A stretch of 64,000 bases of DNA from Pseudorasbora parva (GCF_024679245.1 NC_090174.1:15331350-15395349); one strand, 5' to 3'; positions 34,578 through 46,646 are shown, counted from the stretch's first letter. Made by a program: numbers and translations. The notes: generated by a model not told the origin, from the sequence alone.

Positions 34578-36580
34578 TTGATCATTGATAATCTCATTCG
34601 CATCCGGAAGGGTGACGAGTGGAAGACCGCCTTCATCAGCCCCTCAGCTCACAACGAGTATCGGTTGATGCCATGTGGGCTGTCCAACTCACCTTCTGTC
34701 TTCCAAAATAATATGAATGAAGACATCATGGAGGCAGATGCCTCCTCTACCGGGGTCGGAGCGGTGCTGTCCCAGCGGCAGGGGGAACCCTCATGGCTCC
34801 ATCCATGTCCCTTCTTCTCAAAGAAGCTATCCCCAGCGGAGCAGAATTACGATATTGAGAATCAGGAACTCCTGGCCATCAAACTTGCCTTGGAGGAGTG
34901 GAGACATTGGCTGGAGGGAGCGATACACCCCTTTGAGGTCATCACTGATCATCGAAACCTCGAATATCTGAGAGATGCCAAGTGACTCAACCATCGCCAA
35001 GCCTGTTGGTCATTATTCTTCACCCGCTTAAACTTCAATGTAACATATCGTCCTGGAGACCTAAACAACAGGGCGGATGCCTTTTCTTGGTTGTATCAAG
35101 CGGATCCCAACCCTGAGAACCCAGAGACTATCCTCCCTCCAGCCATGCTCGTCAGTCCCATTCAATGGGCCATCCATTAACAGATCTAACAAGAGAACAC
35201 CCAAAACTCTGCTCCACCGGGAGGTCCAGAGGGGTGCCTGTATAGACCACCTAACCATCGCCTTCCCCTCTTGAACTTGGCTCATTCCTCACCGGGCTCT
35301 GGACACCCAGGCAGGAGAAGGACCCTCTCACTCCTCCATCAACGATACTGGTGGCCCTCTATGCCTCGGGACATCTCGTGGTACGTCAAGGGATGCTCAG
35401 TCTGTGCCAATGCGGACACTCCTAGGAGATTGCCTGAGGGTAAGCTGGTGCCTCTGCCCCTTCCGGAACGCCCCTAAACTCACATTGGGGTGGATTTCAT
35501 GACGGACCTTCCTCCTTCTCAAGGGTTCACCTGTGTCTTAGTGGTCGTAGACCACTTTTCGAAGTCTTGTAAACTCATTCTACTCAAGGGATTGCCTACG
35601 GCACTGGAAGCTGCAGAAGCACTCTTCCAACACGTCTTCCATCATTTTGGTCTCCCGGCAGACATCGAATCCGACCGAGGACCCCAGTTCATATTCCCCA
35701 TCTTGTCAGCCTTCTTCTGTCTCCTAGGAGTATCCGTCAGCCTATCCTCCGTGTACCATCCTCAGACCAATGGCCAGACTGAACGTAAGATTCAGGTCCT
35801 GAGGGTGTACTGCCATCGGAACCAGGAGACTTGGAGCCAATATCTACCCTGGGCCGAATACGCCCAGAACTCCATCTGGCAGTCCACCACAGTGCTCACC
35901 CCGTTCCAGTGTGTCCTGGGATACCAACCTCCACTCTTCCCTTGGTCGGGTGAGCCCTCGGAGAACCCCTTCGGTGGATCATTGGTTCCGACAAAGCGAG
36001 AGGGTCTGGGACTCAGCTCACGTGCAACTCCAGTAGGTAGTCCGGAGACACAAGGCACAGGCTGATGTTAGGAGAGGACATACACCGCAGCACAAACCGG
36101 GCCAGAAGGTCTGGTTATCCACCCGGGTCATCCGTCTCCAGCTGCTTTGTCGTAAGTTGAGTCCCTGCTATCTGGGACCATTCACCATTGAGAGGCAGCT
36201 GAATGAAGTGACCTACCGGCTCAACCTTCCTGTACAGTAACATATAGCACCATCATTCCTCGTTTCCCTTCTCAAACCCTTCACTGAACCTTTTTCGTCT
36301 CCTTCCACAGAGCCTGGTGATGATGCCGTACCTCCTTCTCATGTTATCAACGAAGACCCCAACGTTTACCGGGTGAGAGCTATCCTTGACTCGCGGACGT
36401 GGGAATCGCAGCTTGAATACCTAGTGGACTGGGAGGATTACGGTCCCGAGGAGCGGTACTGGATCAACAGGAATGACATCCTTGACCCCAACCTTCTGAC
36501 TCAGTTCCACCAGGATCACCCTGAATGTCCCGCTCCTCGAGGCCGTGGTAGACCTTGTCGATGCAAACGTCAGAAGACGC
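34578..36580 (+). pseudogene. Chromovirus pol pseudogene: RT-RNase H-integrase-chromodomain
   Basis: 34578-34725 encodes RT motifs [15 protein letters not shown] and [13 protein letters not shown]. It then jumps into RNase H ([14 protein letters not shown]), so the YxDD site and thumb are deleted. RNase H continues through TDHRNLEYL to a TGA at 34983 and on to [14 protein letters not shown]. Integrase has an HHCC region near 35270-35410. Its core has VDFMTDLP (first Asp), IESDRGPQF (second Asp) and NGQTER (Glu), with a stop just before the core at about 35475. 36373-36520 reads LEYLVDWEDYGPEERYW, a chromodomain. Several stops and frame changes make it dead. Confidence 0.9.
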
Positions 36581-36598
36581 CCGTGGAGGAGGGGGTAC

Positions 36599-36994
36599 TG
36601 TCACAACCGCACTTCCTGCATCATCAGACACAGCCACGCCCACTCGTTCACAATCACCAACATTGTGATCACTTTCGCATCATCACCAGAGCCACATATA
36701 AGCACGATAGTCACAAACACTCATTGTCTGGTCTTGCACTGATCACTACCTAAGACGTTCGTCTACATACCTGTTGTACTACTTACCTGTCTTCATTATC
36801 TTCGTCGTCTCCATCTCCATCATCGTCTTCTCCTTCATCTTCATCCCCGTCATCTACAAAGTAAAGTTCTATCATCATTCAGTTAAGGTTTCTCCGTGTC
36901 AACATATCATTCTGTGTCCTGCATGTGTCCATAACCTCTGTTTAATAAACTTTTTCACGTCCACTTACCTCTGTGTCCTCATCTGTGTCTGACA
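36599..36994 (+). repeat. 3' LTR of chromovirus, 396 bp
   Basis: Runs TGTCACAACC to CTGTGTCTGACA, with an AATAAAC-type polyadenylation signal near 36942. Start and end are inferred from TG...CA and from the preceding purine tract, since no second copy exists here. Confidence 0.8.
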
Positions 36995-37308
36995 GCATTC
37001 TATGGGTGACCAGGCTTTTTCCTCCCTTGCTCCAAAACTCTAGAACTTGGTTATGAGATTAGACATGCTGAATCTGTAAGTGTTTTAAAATCTTTTCTTA
37101 AAACTTTAGACTTGCTTATATGTGATATGATAGTTGTTGTTTCGATTTATTTTTTTGTATATTGTATATTTTGTAAATCTAGTTTGTTTGTAGTATGTTT
37201 AGTAGTTTAGTAGTTTTTTTAAAATCTTTTTTACAATGTGTCCTTTTTTAAAGCGCTTTGAGAAGTTGCATGTAAAGGCGCTATATAAAATAAAGTTTAT
37301 TATTATTA
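36995..37308 (+). mobile_element. LINE 3' end (L2-like) with ATT tail
   Basis: Encodes a decayed YEIRHAESVSVLKSFLKT C-terminal motif (near 37055-37110). It then has a typical 3' end, AAAGCGCTTTGAGAAG and GGCGCTATATAAAATAAAG, and a TTATTATTATTA tail. Confidence 0.75.
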
Positions 37309-37312
37309 TTAA

Positions 37313-39067
37313 AGGTGCACTATGCAATTTTTCCGCAATTTTTTTTTAATTCAGCATTGTCTTCTCTTCCATGTTCCTCAAATAAAGAATCATACGGTCA
37401 TGATTCATGATTCGGATTGCGTGTCAAACTGGCAAACTGCTGAAATCACGTGACAATGGCGATATGAATCATGAATCAATCTGCTGATTTGTGACTGTTT
37501 GATTGTTTATTTAAGGTTTGAAAACAAACGCAGGAGACAATGCTGAATAAAGTTCTATTTTTTTGTTATTTTTGGACCAAAATGTATTGTCGATGCTTCA
37601 AAAGAGTCTAACTAACCAACTGATGTCACATATGGACTACTTTGTTGATGTTTTCATTACCTTCTGGACGTGGACAGCAAGTGGGCATACACTTACATTC
37701 AAAGGACAGAAAGCCCTCGGACTAAATCTAAAATATCTTAGAATGTGTTCAGAGGATGAACAGAGGTCTTACAGGTGTGGAATCAGGAACAGTCATTAAA
37801 GAAATAAATTTCATTTTTGGGTGAACTAAACCTTTAAAGACCTAGAACATTTTTGAGGTGCCTAACGTGTCTCTACTTTTCTTAGTTTTTATCACCCATT
37901 CTAGCAGTTAGCATCAAGTGCCATATGTCATTTTAAACATGAGAACCCAATGTTTCCATCTAGCTCATTTGATGTCTCAATTTTAAAAAACTGTATTCTG
38001 AAAATTGATTAAATTAATACAATTTCAAGAAAAACGGCAGCAAAAATTTGGTATTTTTTACAGTGAACTCAAACAGAACTACATGAAGTTTGGATTTTTT
38101 CTTTTAGAAAGTTAGACTCGGTTGTTTTAGACTTCCAGATTAAATTTGTCTACATATAACAATCCCTTAACAAGTTTAGCCATTTATTAAAACATTATTC
38201 TAGGCGTTTCTGGATTTTTGAGTGAAAACAGGTATTTTATTTGCTGACAATGTGTCCTAAAAAGTTCAAAGAGTAAAGTAAATAGAAAGATTGTTACATA
38301 ATAACAACACTTGAAATAAACATTTTCCTTCAGAGAAATATATTATAATTTAAAAAAACAAAACAAATGCAAACAATCCAATAAGTTGTGACAAACTAAC
38401 CGTCCAATAAAATATACTGAGGGTGGCCCCTCCAACTCACCAACTTATCATAATACACGTGGGCGGCTATTTTCATAAATGGACATTTCAACCTCTTAAA
38501 TAATCTTCTCAAACACAAATTGAGGACAATATACTGAGTGAAAATGGTGTAAAAGACAAACTACATACAAATGTAGAAATATTATGACTTCTGTGTGCTG
38601 TGCTATGTTAGAGAGCGCTCTGCACACAGTTATTTCTGTTTGTTTTCATGCACGCAATTCACACCCAATTATTCAGAGAAACATGTAATTGGTGGTTCAA
38701 AAGACCAAACACTGTGTTTATTGGTGGAGTTGATGACAGTTTCAATGAATCTGGGCACAGGGGGGTGGGACTAATGAAAAAAAAGATATTCTGTTTGGCT
38801 CAGGAGACCAGCCCGCGTGCGGTTCCTTGACAAATCAATGCTGCATATTTTGATGACGCATCCATATCGAGCCTCTGAATGATCAATCGTGAGACATGTT
38901 ATACCTATGGAACGCAGATTTCACACAATTGACAGGCGACTCCCTCAGATACTATGCTCAGACGTCCCGACTCCTTGGGTTAAAATAGCAATTTATTTAC
39001 ATGTTACAAATAGTTAGAAACATTTGTTTTTGGATATTTTACTGCAAAAATACTACATAGTGCACCT
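37313..39067. mobile_element. TTAA-flanked element, 1755 bp (AGGTGCACTATG ends)
   Basis: TTAA at 37309-37312 and 39068-39071. Ends AGGTGCACTATGCAATTTTT and CTACATAGTGCACCT are imperfect inverted repeats. The right 180 bp recurs at about 41435-41626 (GACAGGCGACTCCCTCAGA, CTCCTTGGGTTAAAATAGCA). It has no transposase. A half fold-back repeat is embedded at about 37560-37840. Confidence 0.8.
37560..37840. repeat. Half of an Angel-like fold-back repeat
   Basis: It ends TTTCATTTTTGGGTGAACTA then AACCTTTAA, the same terminus as the right end at 8226-8260. The matching left terminus is missing. Confidence 0.5.
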
Positions 39068-39071
39068 TTAA

Positions 39072-40929
39072 GAAGACTTTCACATTTGGAAGGGGCTCAG
39101 AACAGATGCAAAAAAAAAATCTGATCTTGTGTGGATTTTTGTGTTCACACGTGCAACAAATTGTGATCTGTGTTGAATTTTTTTTTCTCAACCTAAAAAA
39201 AATAGGCAACAACATTATAGACTTGCATTGACATCTGGTGCCAGAATATAACAAGGGTTTAATCTCATTATACTGTGGCCAGTTAGCAACCACTCAGCAA
39301 TATCTTAGGAAAAATCCAGAACAATAACATAGCAACATACTTAAATTCATTCAGTACACCTTAGGTATCACAAGTAAGCCAACTGGCAACACACTAGTAT
39401 CCCCACCATGCTTTGCATAATTAAATCAACACCTACATTTTCACAATTTTCTTCAGAAAATGTAATAAAAAAAATCCCATCCTGTTGGCAAAGGCTCCAT
39501 CTATCATTATAGGTCACCTATATCATTATATCTATCATTATAGGTCCTTAACTCAACTTGCTTGCAATCACATCATTCTTGGGCACAGCTGGTTGGTTTC
39601 TGCTGTATCAGAGCTCGTATGTTCAACCTACATCACAAACATGTCCCGTACTTGCTCTGCAGCAGCACAACAGATCTATTCCGCCAAGACCAAACATACC
39701 CATTAACATGCCAAACACTCAAGAGACTTGTCCTGACAGAACTTTGTGAAACTAAATGTTTTGCCAAAATGGTTGAGAAAAATCTTTAATTGATAAGAGT
39801 AACAGACAGCAGCGATGAGTATAGTTTTCAAACACAGGTGGAGACAGGCTGATGGCTATCGTATTGTGTAAAACTCAACAGATGGTCTTTTAATAATACA
39901 TTGTTTGAATGTTCCCTTGCCCAAGCTGATGGCTATCATAGCACAATGGGTTCACTCAGGGTTCAACTCTCCTCCTCCCCACCCACCTAACTAGCTGAAA
40001 TAGAATAGTGGCTTGGTCATTAACCTTTTTGAATCTCAAAGGTGACAGGGAGTAAGTAATCCTGTGCTTTCCAGCCAAACTCTTAACTTCGTTCCACTGG
40101 ATGATCATGCAAATCTTGTCTAGGGGCACAGACAGGACTGCTGAGCTTCTTAAGGGGCTTCCACAGCATTTCAGATTACTTGTTGATTATATCACCAATT
40201 ATATAATTGCTTCTGAGTCTTGCACTTTAAAACACAAGGAAATGTACATTTTTGACAGACTGAGTTCATGAATTCAATGGGATTTGGATCTAAAGGTTTA
40301 TACTCCTTTGCTCATTTGCAGCTCAAAACTTTACTTATTTGAAGCATTTAACCCAAGACCCTGCTTGCAGTTTAATACATAAATGTCTATTGTATTATAC
40401 CACATAAAAAGTGTCTTTATATAAATGTTATAACAAATATTGACAAAAAATATACATTTTCTCTTCATTTAAAATGCATACAGTCGTGCTCGAATGATTA
40501 CTTTATTTAGTACTGTCCTGAATAAGATATTTTACATAAAATATATTTTCATGACTCAAAAAGTTTCAAAAGTTGCATCGTTACCTTAAAAATGCTTATG
40601 CTTCCCTTCGTCTGATGACTTTACACACCAGTTGCACTTTTTTTCGATCTGGCAAAAGCTAGATATTTTATTTGATAAAGTTTTAAATATTAATATTTTA
40701 CTTACACACTTACGCATTGCTTCACTTTAGAAGGCCTTTGTTAGCCACCCGGTGCCATGTGGATCTGTCATATGATGGATAGATACACATTTATGGACTT
40801 TAAAAACGCAACTAACTCCACTCCTACCCTAAACCTACCCACTCTCAACAATATAAAAATATAAATATAAAATATAAAACATAACAGACAAAGAAAGTAC
40901 AGTCACAGGTATCAATTGCAAAAACTGAA
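39072..40929. other. No recognisable gene
   Basis: AT-rich sequence with small direct duplications near 39500-39545 (CTATCATTATAGGTC twice). Open frames of up to 75 codons lack family resemblance. ACCCTAAACCTACCC near 40830 recalls the core of fold-back MITEs at 45009 and 62816. Confidence 0.4.
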
Positions 40930-41123
40930 CAGAAACGGCGCGTCAGAAGAGCTGCGTGGACGAGGGGATCTGCACCTGAGAGAGTGTTTATGGGGCGTGC
41001 ATTTGCTCTTTCGCGCTAGTCACACGCGCGCGCACTCTTGCGGGAGAAGAGCCCATAGGGCACATAAAAGGACCTTCCGCTCTATCGACGTCAAGCGGAC
41101 CCATACTCGAACCGGACCCCCCC
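40930..41123. repeat. Diverged inverted relative of the 10883-11898 MITE
   Basis: Blocks GACGTCAAGCGGACCCATAC, CTCTCGC/GCGCTAGTCAC-type sequence and GATCTGCACCTGAGAGAGTG match the reverse complement of 11040-11200. It ends GACCCCCCC before TTAA (41124-41127). Confidence 0.6.
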
Positions 41124-41129
41124 TTAACG

Positions 41130-41626
41130 TTACTGTAGTATGAAGCAGATTAGGACCGAGTGTTGTGGAGCTGAGCAAGGCTGCTGGAGCGTTTGTTGCC
41201 GACACGGCTCGCAGGACTTTTATTATGACGGGACACAGTCACAATTTCCGCTAATGAATATAAGGTAACGCAGCTCTGTTTATCATATTAGATACATTTA
41301 AGTGTGTTTAAAATGATGTTATGACGTTACTCTGTGCGTTCCTTCGGCGGCTGCTGTGACACATGTGCACACTGATAAGAGTACAGCGCTTATGCCAAAT
41401 AAAACCGGAAACCGAGGGTAACGCAAATATGACGCAATTGACAGGCGACTCCCTCAGACACTATGCTCAGATGCCCCGGCTCCTTGGGTTAAAATAGCAA
41501 TTTACTCACAATTTACAAATAGTTGGAAACATTTGCGATATTTTAAGAACTTAGCTGAACAAAATATATAACGCTGGCCTAGTGGTTTTAGGATATTTTA
41601 CTGCAAAAGTACCACATAGTGCACAT
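41130..41626. repeat. Relative of the 37313-39067 TTAA element (right part)
   Basis: From about 41435 the sequence follows the right end of the 37313 element to ACCACATAGTGCACA before TTAA (41627-41630). An insertion near 41545-41585 distinguishes it. The left terminus is not found. Confidence 0.65.
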
Positions 41627-41630
41627 TTAA

Positions 41631-42417
41631 ACTAAGCAGAAGGATGTTAGAATGAATTTTTAGAAGTTTAAACTTTGTGCAGGCAAGATATAGGCATAAT
41701 GGGTCATATCTGCTAAATAGTTCAATTAGATCAAACTTATTTTGATAACATGACAAATGGCCTATGATTATTAAAAAAAAGTAGAGTGTATATTAAATAT
41801 AAAGTTTTTAGATAATCATAAAAATAGATTTGCTATTGATGGAGCTTAAGCAAGAATTCAGAAGAAAAAATTATTTGATTTTGTCAAACTGAGATATTAG
41901 CTAAAATGTAAATTATAGCACGACCTTGAAGTTGATTTTCACAAAATTTGATAAACAATGCACAAATATATCCATTTTTGTAATAGTAGGTCTTACAGAT
42001 TTGCTATTATTAGCCACTGAAAATTGATTAGCTGCTGGCAGCCTTGTTTGTTTTTTAGGTTTCCGAGTCATATTAGAGGATATGTTAGGGCGTCCACTAT
42101 ACCAATTATCAACTTCATGGATCATTGGTTTCACACTGCTTATCTAAATTAGATGTAAATTGTCTTTAATTTGTCACTCCCAGCAGGTGAGCACAGGTGA
42201 GAACTGCACAATCTTTAGAGGTTGTTTCATCCCTTTAAAACTATTTTAAATGACTAGCTTCAAATGGCCACAACTTCTCCAAATATTATCAGATTTCCTT
42301 GATCAGAGATACACATCATTGGAAAACTTGGAGACTACACTGTCAGAATCAGAATAACTCAAAATACTCCAGAACCGACTTGTGTCTACTTTCCGTGATT
42401 GGTCATAAATGTATCTT
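41631..42417. other. No recognisable feature
   Basis: AT-rich, with no ORF or repeat that I can assign. Confidence 0.5.
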
Positions 42418-42421
42418 TTAA

Positions 42422-44711
42422 GGTGCCATAGAATGAGTTGAAACAATATGTTAAATTGTTCTCTGATATCTACATATCTAGGGAATGTGGCTTATTTAAG
42501 GGCGAACATTGTCCAGACACAGTTTTACAGGTCCATTTACAACCCTAGAAAAATCCCTTGGATGTAATGCTCTGTTTTTGCCTTATTTGGAAGGGTCATT
42601 AATATCAATGTTGAGCTCTGCTCTGATTGGGTCATTTCAGCAGCTCACACAAGTGCAGTTGTTCAGTTGTTCAGCAAAGCGGCTCCTGAGTCCTGACAGA
42701 ACACAGACCAACTGAATGACATCTCAAATGGAAATTGTTAAAATGCAGCTTACTTGTTTGTTGGTGTTTTCAGATCATCCGTGCGCTAGAGAGAGAGAGC
42801 TCGCGTTACATGTTTAGGTAAAACATGTTTAGATAGTGTTCTTTTCACAGAAAAGCTCTGATTGAGGGATTTCAATTACTGAAATCTGGCAACCGCAAGA
42901 ACAAACACTCAAATGCTTCTCTTTTTCCCCCGACAAAACCAGTGCTTTTTTCAAGTTTTTATTTTTTAAACTACATTTTAGACTTGTCTATTTTCGTCAA
43001 TGATATTGCATGTTTATATAACGTTAGTCACACTGCAGTTACTGTGATGTACTTTTGAAATACAAGCATGCAAAATCATCATACTTCTGTTCTCAAAAAT
43101 ATAAAAATATATTTTTTACAAAATGAATAGAAGCCATGTCAAATGACTATCGTTTTAACTTATATGGTGGAGAAGGTGACATTAGCTAGAAGGATCGACT
43201 GAGCGATCGGTAAGCAACTAAACTAATGTAGTATGACATATTTATCTACCGTTGTATTTTGGAATGCAAAATAATATTAACCTTTGTCATTAGACACACT
43301 ATTTAGTTTTGTATGGTACTACTTTCTTAGTCTCTCTAAGAAAATTTTGATTTAATCTGAAAAAAGGGGATAAAAACCACTACTTTCTGCTTGCTGGAAT
43401 ATAGTTGGAATTGCCCCTTTCTTCAGTGAAATGGGTCGAGGAAACAAACAATTTTGAATTAAATTGTTAGGGTATCTGATTATAATAAACATCAACCATG
43501 ACTGCTGACATTTTTTTTTTTAATCTGTGGGAAGGGTATGAAAAGTCCTAATGTCCCCTGCACAGCCTGGAACACAACATTTATTTCCATGATTCGGAGG
43601 CTGCTACTGCTGTAGATGATTCGGGAGAGGTCTGTGCACCACCCCCTACCAAGTAGAAATCTTGAAGATCATCATCTCCTTAATAAACGGAGGTCTGAAA
43701 TCTTTGCCCCTTTACCGATGAGAGCGCGCTGACACAGAGTTAACCCGCTATCTCCAAGAACAGACCGCGCTGCCACGGAGTTAACCCGCTATCTCCAAGA
43801 ACAGCCCGCGCTGCCATGGTGTAAACCCGCTATCTCCAAGAACAGCCCGCGCTGCCACTGAGTTAACCCGCTATCTCCAAGAACAGCCCGCGCTGCCACG
43901 GTGTAAACCCGCTATCTCCAAGAACAGCCCGCGCTGCCACGGAGTTAACCCGCTATCTCCAAGAACAGCCCGCGCTGCCACGGTGTAAACCCGCTATCTC
44001 CAAGAACAGCCCGCGCTGCCACGGTGTAAACCCGCTATCTCCAAGAACAGCCCGCGCTGCCACGGAGTTAACCCGCTATCTCCAAGAACAGCCCGCGCTG
44101 CCACGGTGTAAACCCGCTATCTCCAAGAACAACCAATTAACTCTATGGCTAATCCACTAGCATGGTGGAGAGACAATGAAATGCGCAGTCCGCTCTTAGC
44201 GAAATTGGCACATAAATACACCAACATGCTTCACCATATACACAACCTGACCGGATTACTTTTGAGTGTGCGTCCTTATATGACGTACACAGCGCACGCC
44301 ACGCACACATGCACCAAGATATAATGGCCCTGTCCCAAATGGCACCCTAAACCCTCACGGTCTTCCTCTGAGTAAGCACTTTCACGAGGTAATGCCACTT
44401 TGACTGCCGGGAAGAAGTCCTCTGCGTAACTTGCACCAGTATGGGCTCGGCAGAAGTGCGCATCGAGGGTGCATAACGGCCGCAAAGAACATGTCCTGGC
44501 ATATAGAAATGTTAGGGGCATACATATTATTGATCCCAGCGATTGAGTCACAGTTGGTGTTGAGATTCGCCTTTTTTTCCGTGGTGTTTTACATAGATTT
44601 ACATATGAAGGAGGAGGCAATGATGTTTGAGAGAGTATGTGATGTCCATGTACTGAACTCTTATTTTTTCACTATGGCAAGGTTAATTCAATTTTTCATC
44701 CTAGGGCACCT
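42422..44711. mobile_element. TTAA-flanked element, about 2.3 kb, carrying a minisatellite
   Basis: TTAA at 42418-42421 and 44712-44715. Ends GGTGCCATAGAATGA and TTTTTCATCCTAGGGCACC are imperfect inverted repeats. The right end (ATGATGTTTGAGAGAG, GTGATGTCCATGTACTGAAC, ACTATGGCAAGGTTAATTCA) recurs at 47730-47856. No transposase gene is visible. A 10-copy 41-bp array lies at 43723-44131. Confidence 0.75.
43723..44131. repeat. 41-bp minisatellite, 10 copies, two alternating variants
   Basis: The unit contains CCCGCTATCTCCAAGAACAG followed by CCCGCGCTGCCACGG. The linker is GAGTTAA (A) or GTGTAAA (B), giving the order A A B A B A B B A B. It is GC-rich against an AT-rich background. Other differences between units are few, so the array is probably young. 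Confidence 0.96.
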
Positions 44712-44715
44712 TTAA

Positions 44716-45008
44716 TGCTTCGATGTATCAAAGTTCTTTTGATAACGTTTTAGCCAGCTAACAACGGATGTGTGGCTATTTTTGTGAATATTAGACCAAC
44801 GATGTAGGAAGTGTTTAAAAAACATTTTATTTATTTTATTTAGATACATTTTAAGATGTGGAAATTAAATACATTTTATATTGCTCTATTTTAAAGAGAT
44901 ATACCTACAGAATTAAAATATAAATGTATTAATACTGCAGTATTAATGTTTTCACTGTATTCTTGAGCAACTCAATGCAGACTTGATGAGTATAAGCAAC
45001 CCGATCAC
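44716..45008. other. AT-rich spacer
   Basis: No feature recognised. Confidence 0.5.
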
Positions 45009-45310
45009 ACATAAATGCGTATAAATAGTACGAGTGTGCAATGTCGTGGAATGTATACGCCAAAACTCATTTTTGTGTGCATATGATACGCTGTTTTTCG
45101 CGTGCATATGATACGCACTTTATGGCGTATATATGACACGCTCTCTTGGGTAGGTTTAGGGTAGTGGGGTGGAGAGTTCGTATAATACGCCATAACATGC
45201 GTATCATATGCACGCAAAAAACAGCGTATCATATGCGCGCCAAAAGGAGTTTTGCCGTATACATTCCACGACATTGCACACTCGTACTATTTATATGCAT
45301 TTTTCGTGAG
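45009..45310. mobile_element. Fold-back MITE, about 300 bp (copy 1)
   Basis: The two halves are reverse complements (GCGTATAAATAGTACGAGTG with its inverse near 45280; GATACGCTGTTTTTCGCGTG with its inverse near 45210). They surround a short core containing GGGTAGGTTTAGGG. A second copy lies at 62816-63080. Non-coding and able to form a long hairpin. Confidence 0.85.
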
Positions 45311-46099
45311 ATCGCCCTGGTATAAGAGACTTTCAGAAACATTGAAAAATATTACCAACACCAAACTTTTGAACGGTAGCATTAGACAATCAGCCAAAAA
45401 GTGTCCAACATACTTGAAGTTTTACCAAAAATTAGCCAAGAATGTTCCGCAATGCACAGAGCTGACATTATAGCTCAAATACAGTATTGCTTTGATTTGT
45501 TTATTATTTTCTATTCTATTCAATCTGTTTTATGACTGGAGTCGGTATAGAGTATGTCCAAATGCTTCACTGCTAGTGTATGTAAACAATGTTAGTCTAA
45601 AGTCAAACTATTTCCTCTTGGCTGGATATGACTGGATGAAATTAGCTTTTTTATCACTATGGGCTCCTTCTCTCACACCACCATTCTTAAACAGACATTT
45701 TATTTCAGAAACTTCAAGGCTGAGTTATCATAAACATTCCACTCTTACTTTATATTCTGTGCCAAAGCATTCAGCTGAAGTTTACATCTTCCACCTCCAA
45801 GCACAGGGTTTGTGTGTGGTCTTTAGCATCAGCCGACCATCTGTGTACACGTCTGTGGAGAGTGGGGTCAGTGAGTGGAAGCAGGTTTACAGGTGAGGAG
45901 ATGAGCTGTGTTAATGCTCCTCTAACCTCTCCTTTACCTTATCCTCTGCTTTATCCACATAAAGACTCCATGTGTAAAATCCACTGGGTTCAGTCATGCT
46001 AAGTATATCTGACATGCTAAGTCAAGAGCTGCTATAAGTGTCAAATGTTAAAAAAGTCTATGTAGTGTAATAAAGCCATTACAAATTGAGCAACAACAA
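45311..46099. other. Unassigned sequence with a weak exon-like segment
   Basis: A 134-codon plus-strand frame (45492-45896) ends at a strong donor-like CAG|GTGAGG (45893). A possible 66-bp exon at 45827-45892 is discussed under findings. Not called as a gene. Confidence 0.35.
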
Positions 46100-46299
46100 C
46101 AACAAAAAACGGTTTTGCTGTGAGCCTAAATGTATTTTAAGAATCTTATAAATAAAGGTTTAAATAAGGAATATATATATAATTTATCTTATTTATCGAC
46201 TCTCTTAGAAGAAAACAAACACAACCCTAGGCATTTATTTGATACAGTGGCTAAATTAACCAAAAATAAAGCTTCAACTTCTAATGTTTGTAAACAGCA
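46100..46299 (+). mobile_element. LINE ORF scrap (between endonuclease and RT)
   Basis: The frame from 46130 reads YLSTLLEENKHNPRHLFDTV then AKLTKNKAS, the conserved segment between endonuclease and reverse transcriptase of L2/CR1 LINEs. It is cut at 46300 by an LTR. A LINE 3' tail at 47861-47930 may be the other side of the same LINE. Confidence 0.65.
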
Positions 46300-46646
46300 T
46301 GTTACAGTTCTGTCTTATGTTTTTGTTTTTGTCTGGGTCACATGTTCCTTTGTTATGTTTTCCGCCACTTTTCTGTTCCCTCATTAGTTTAGTAATGTCA
46401 GCTGTGTCTAGTCATCTGTATCACCTGTTCCCCTCGTTTGTCTAGTCATCAGTGTTTGTATTTAGTTCCCTCGTATTCAGTCCTTCGCTGTCCAGTCTTT
46501 GTTGTTAGCATATTTGATGTTCTTCCATGTTTATGTTCAAGAGAAAGTGTTAGATGTTTCTTGGAAAGACAAGTTTATTGTAAATAAAGTCCCTTTGAGT
46601 TTTGTAAGTCTTGAAATCTTCTTCAGTGTTACATCTACATGTAACA
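46300..46646 (+). repeat. 5' LTR of gag-only element, 347 bp
   Basis: Inverted ends TGTTAC and GTAACA. AAATAAAG near 46581 could serve as polyadenylation signal. There is no second copy in the window. Confidence 0.75.

Larger units (their letters stand above)
34576..36994 (+). mobile_element. Ty3/Gypsy chromovirus, 5'-truncated with 3' LTR
   Basis: Starts inside reverse transcriptase and continues through RNase H, integrase and a chromodomain to a polypurine tract (GGAGGAGGGGGTAC) and a 396-bp 3' LTR. No 5' LTR, gag or protease is present. Domain order (RT, RNase H, integrase, chromodomain) is the ordinary Gypsy order, unlike the neighbouring element at 26530. Confidence 0.88.

Noticed and set aside
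43723..44131. CRISPR-like array
   Set aside because: The units are contiguous 41-bp tandem copies without unique spacers, so it is a minisatellite.
44276..44620. 114-codon minus-strand frame
   Set aside because: Falls across the right part of a TTAA element and a dispersed repeat block shared with 18026; no domain.
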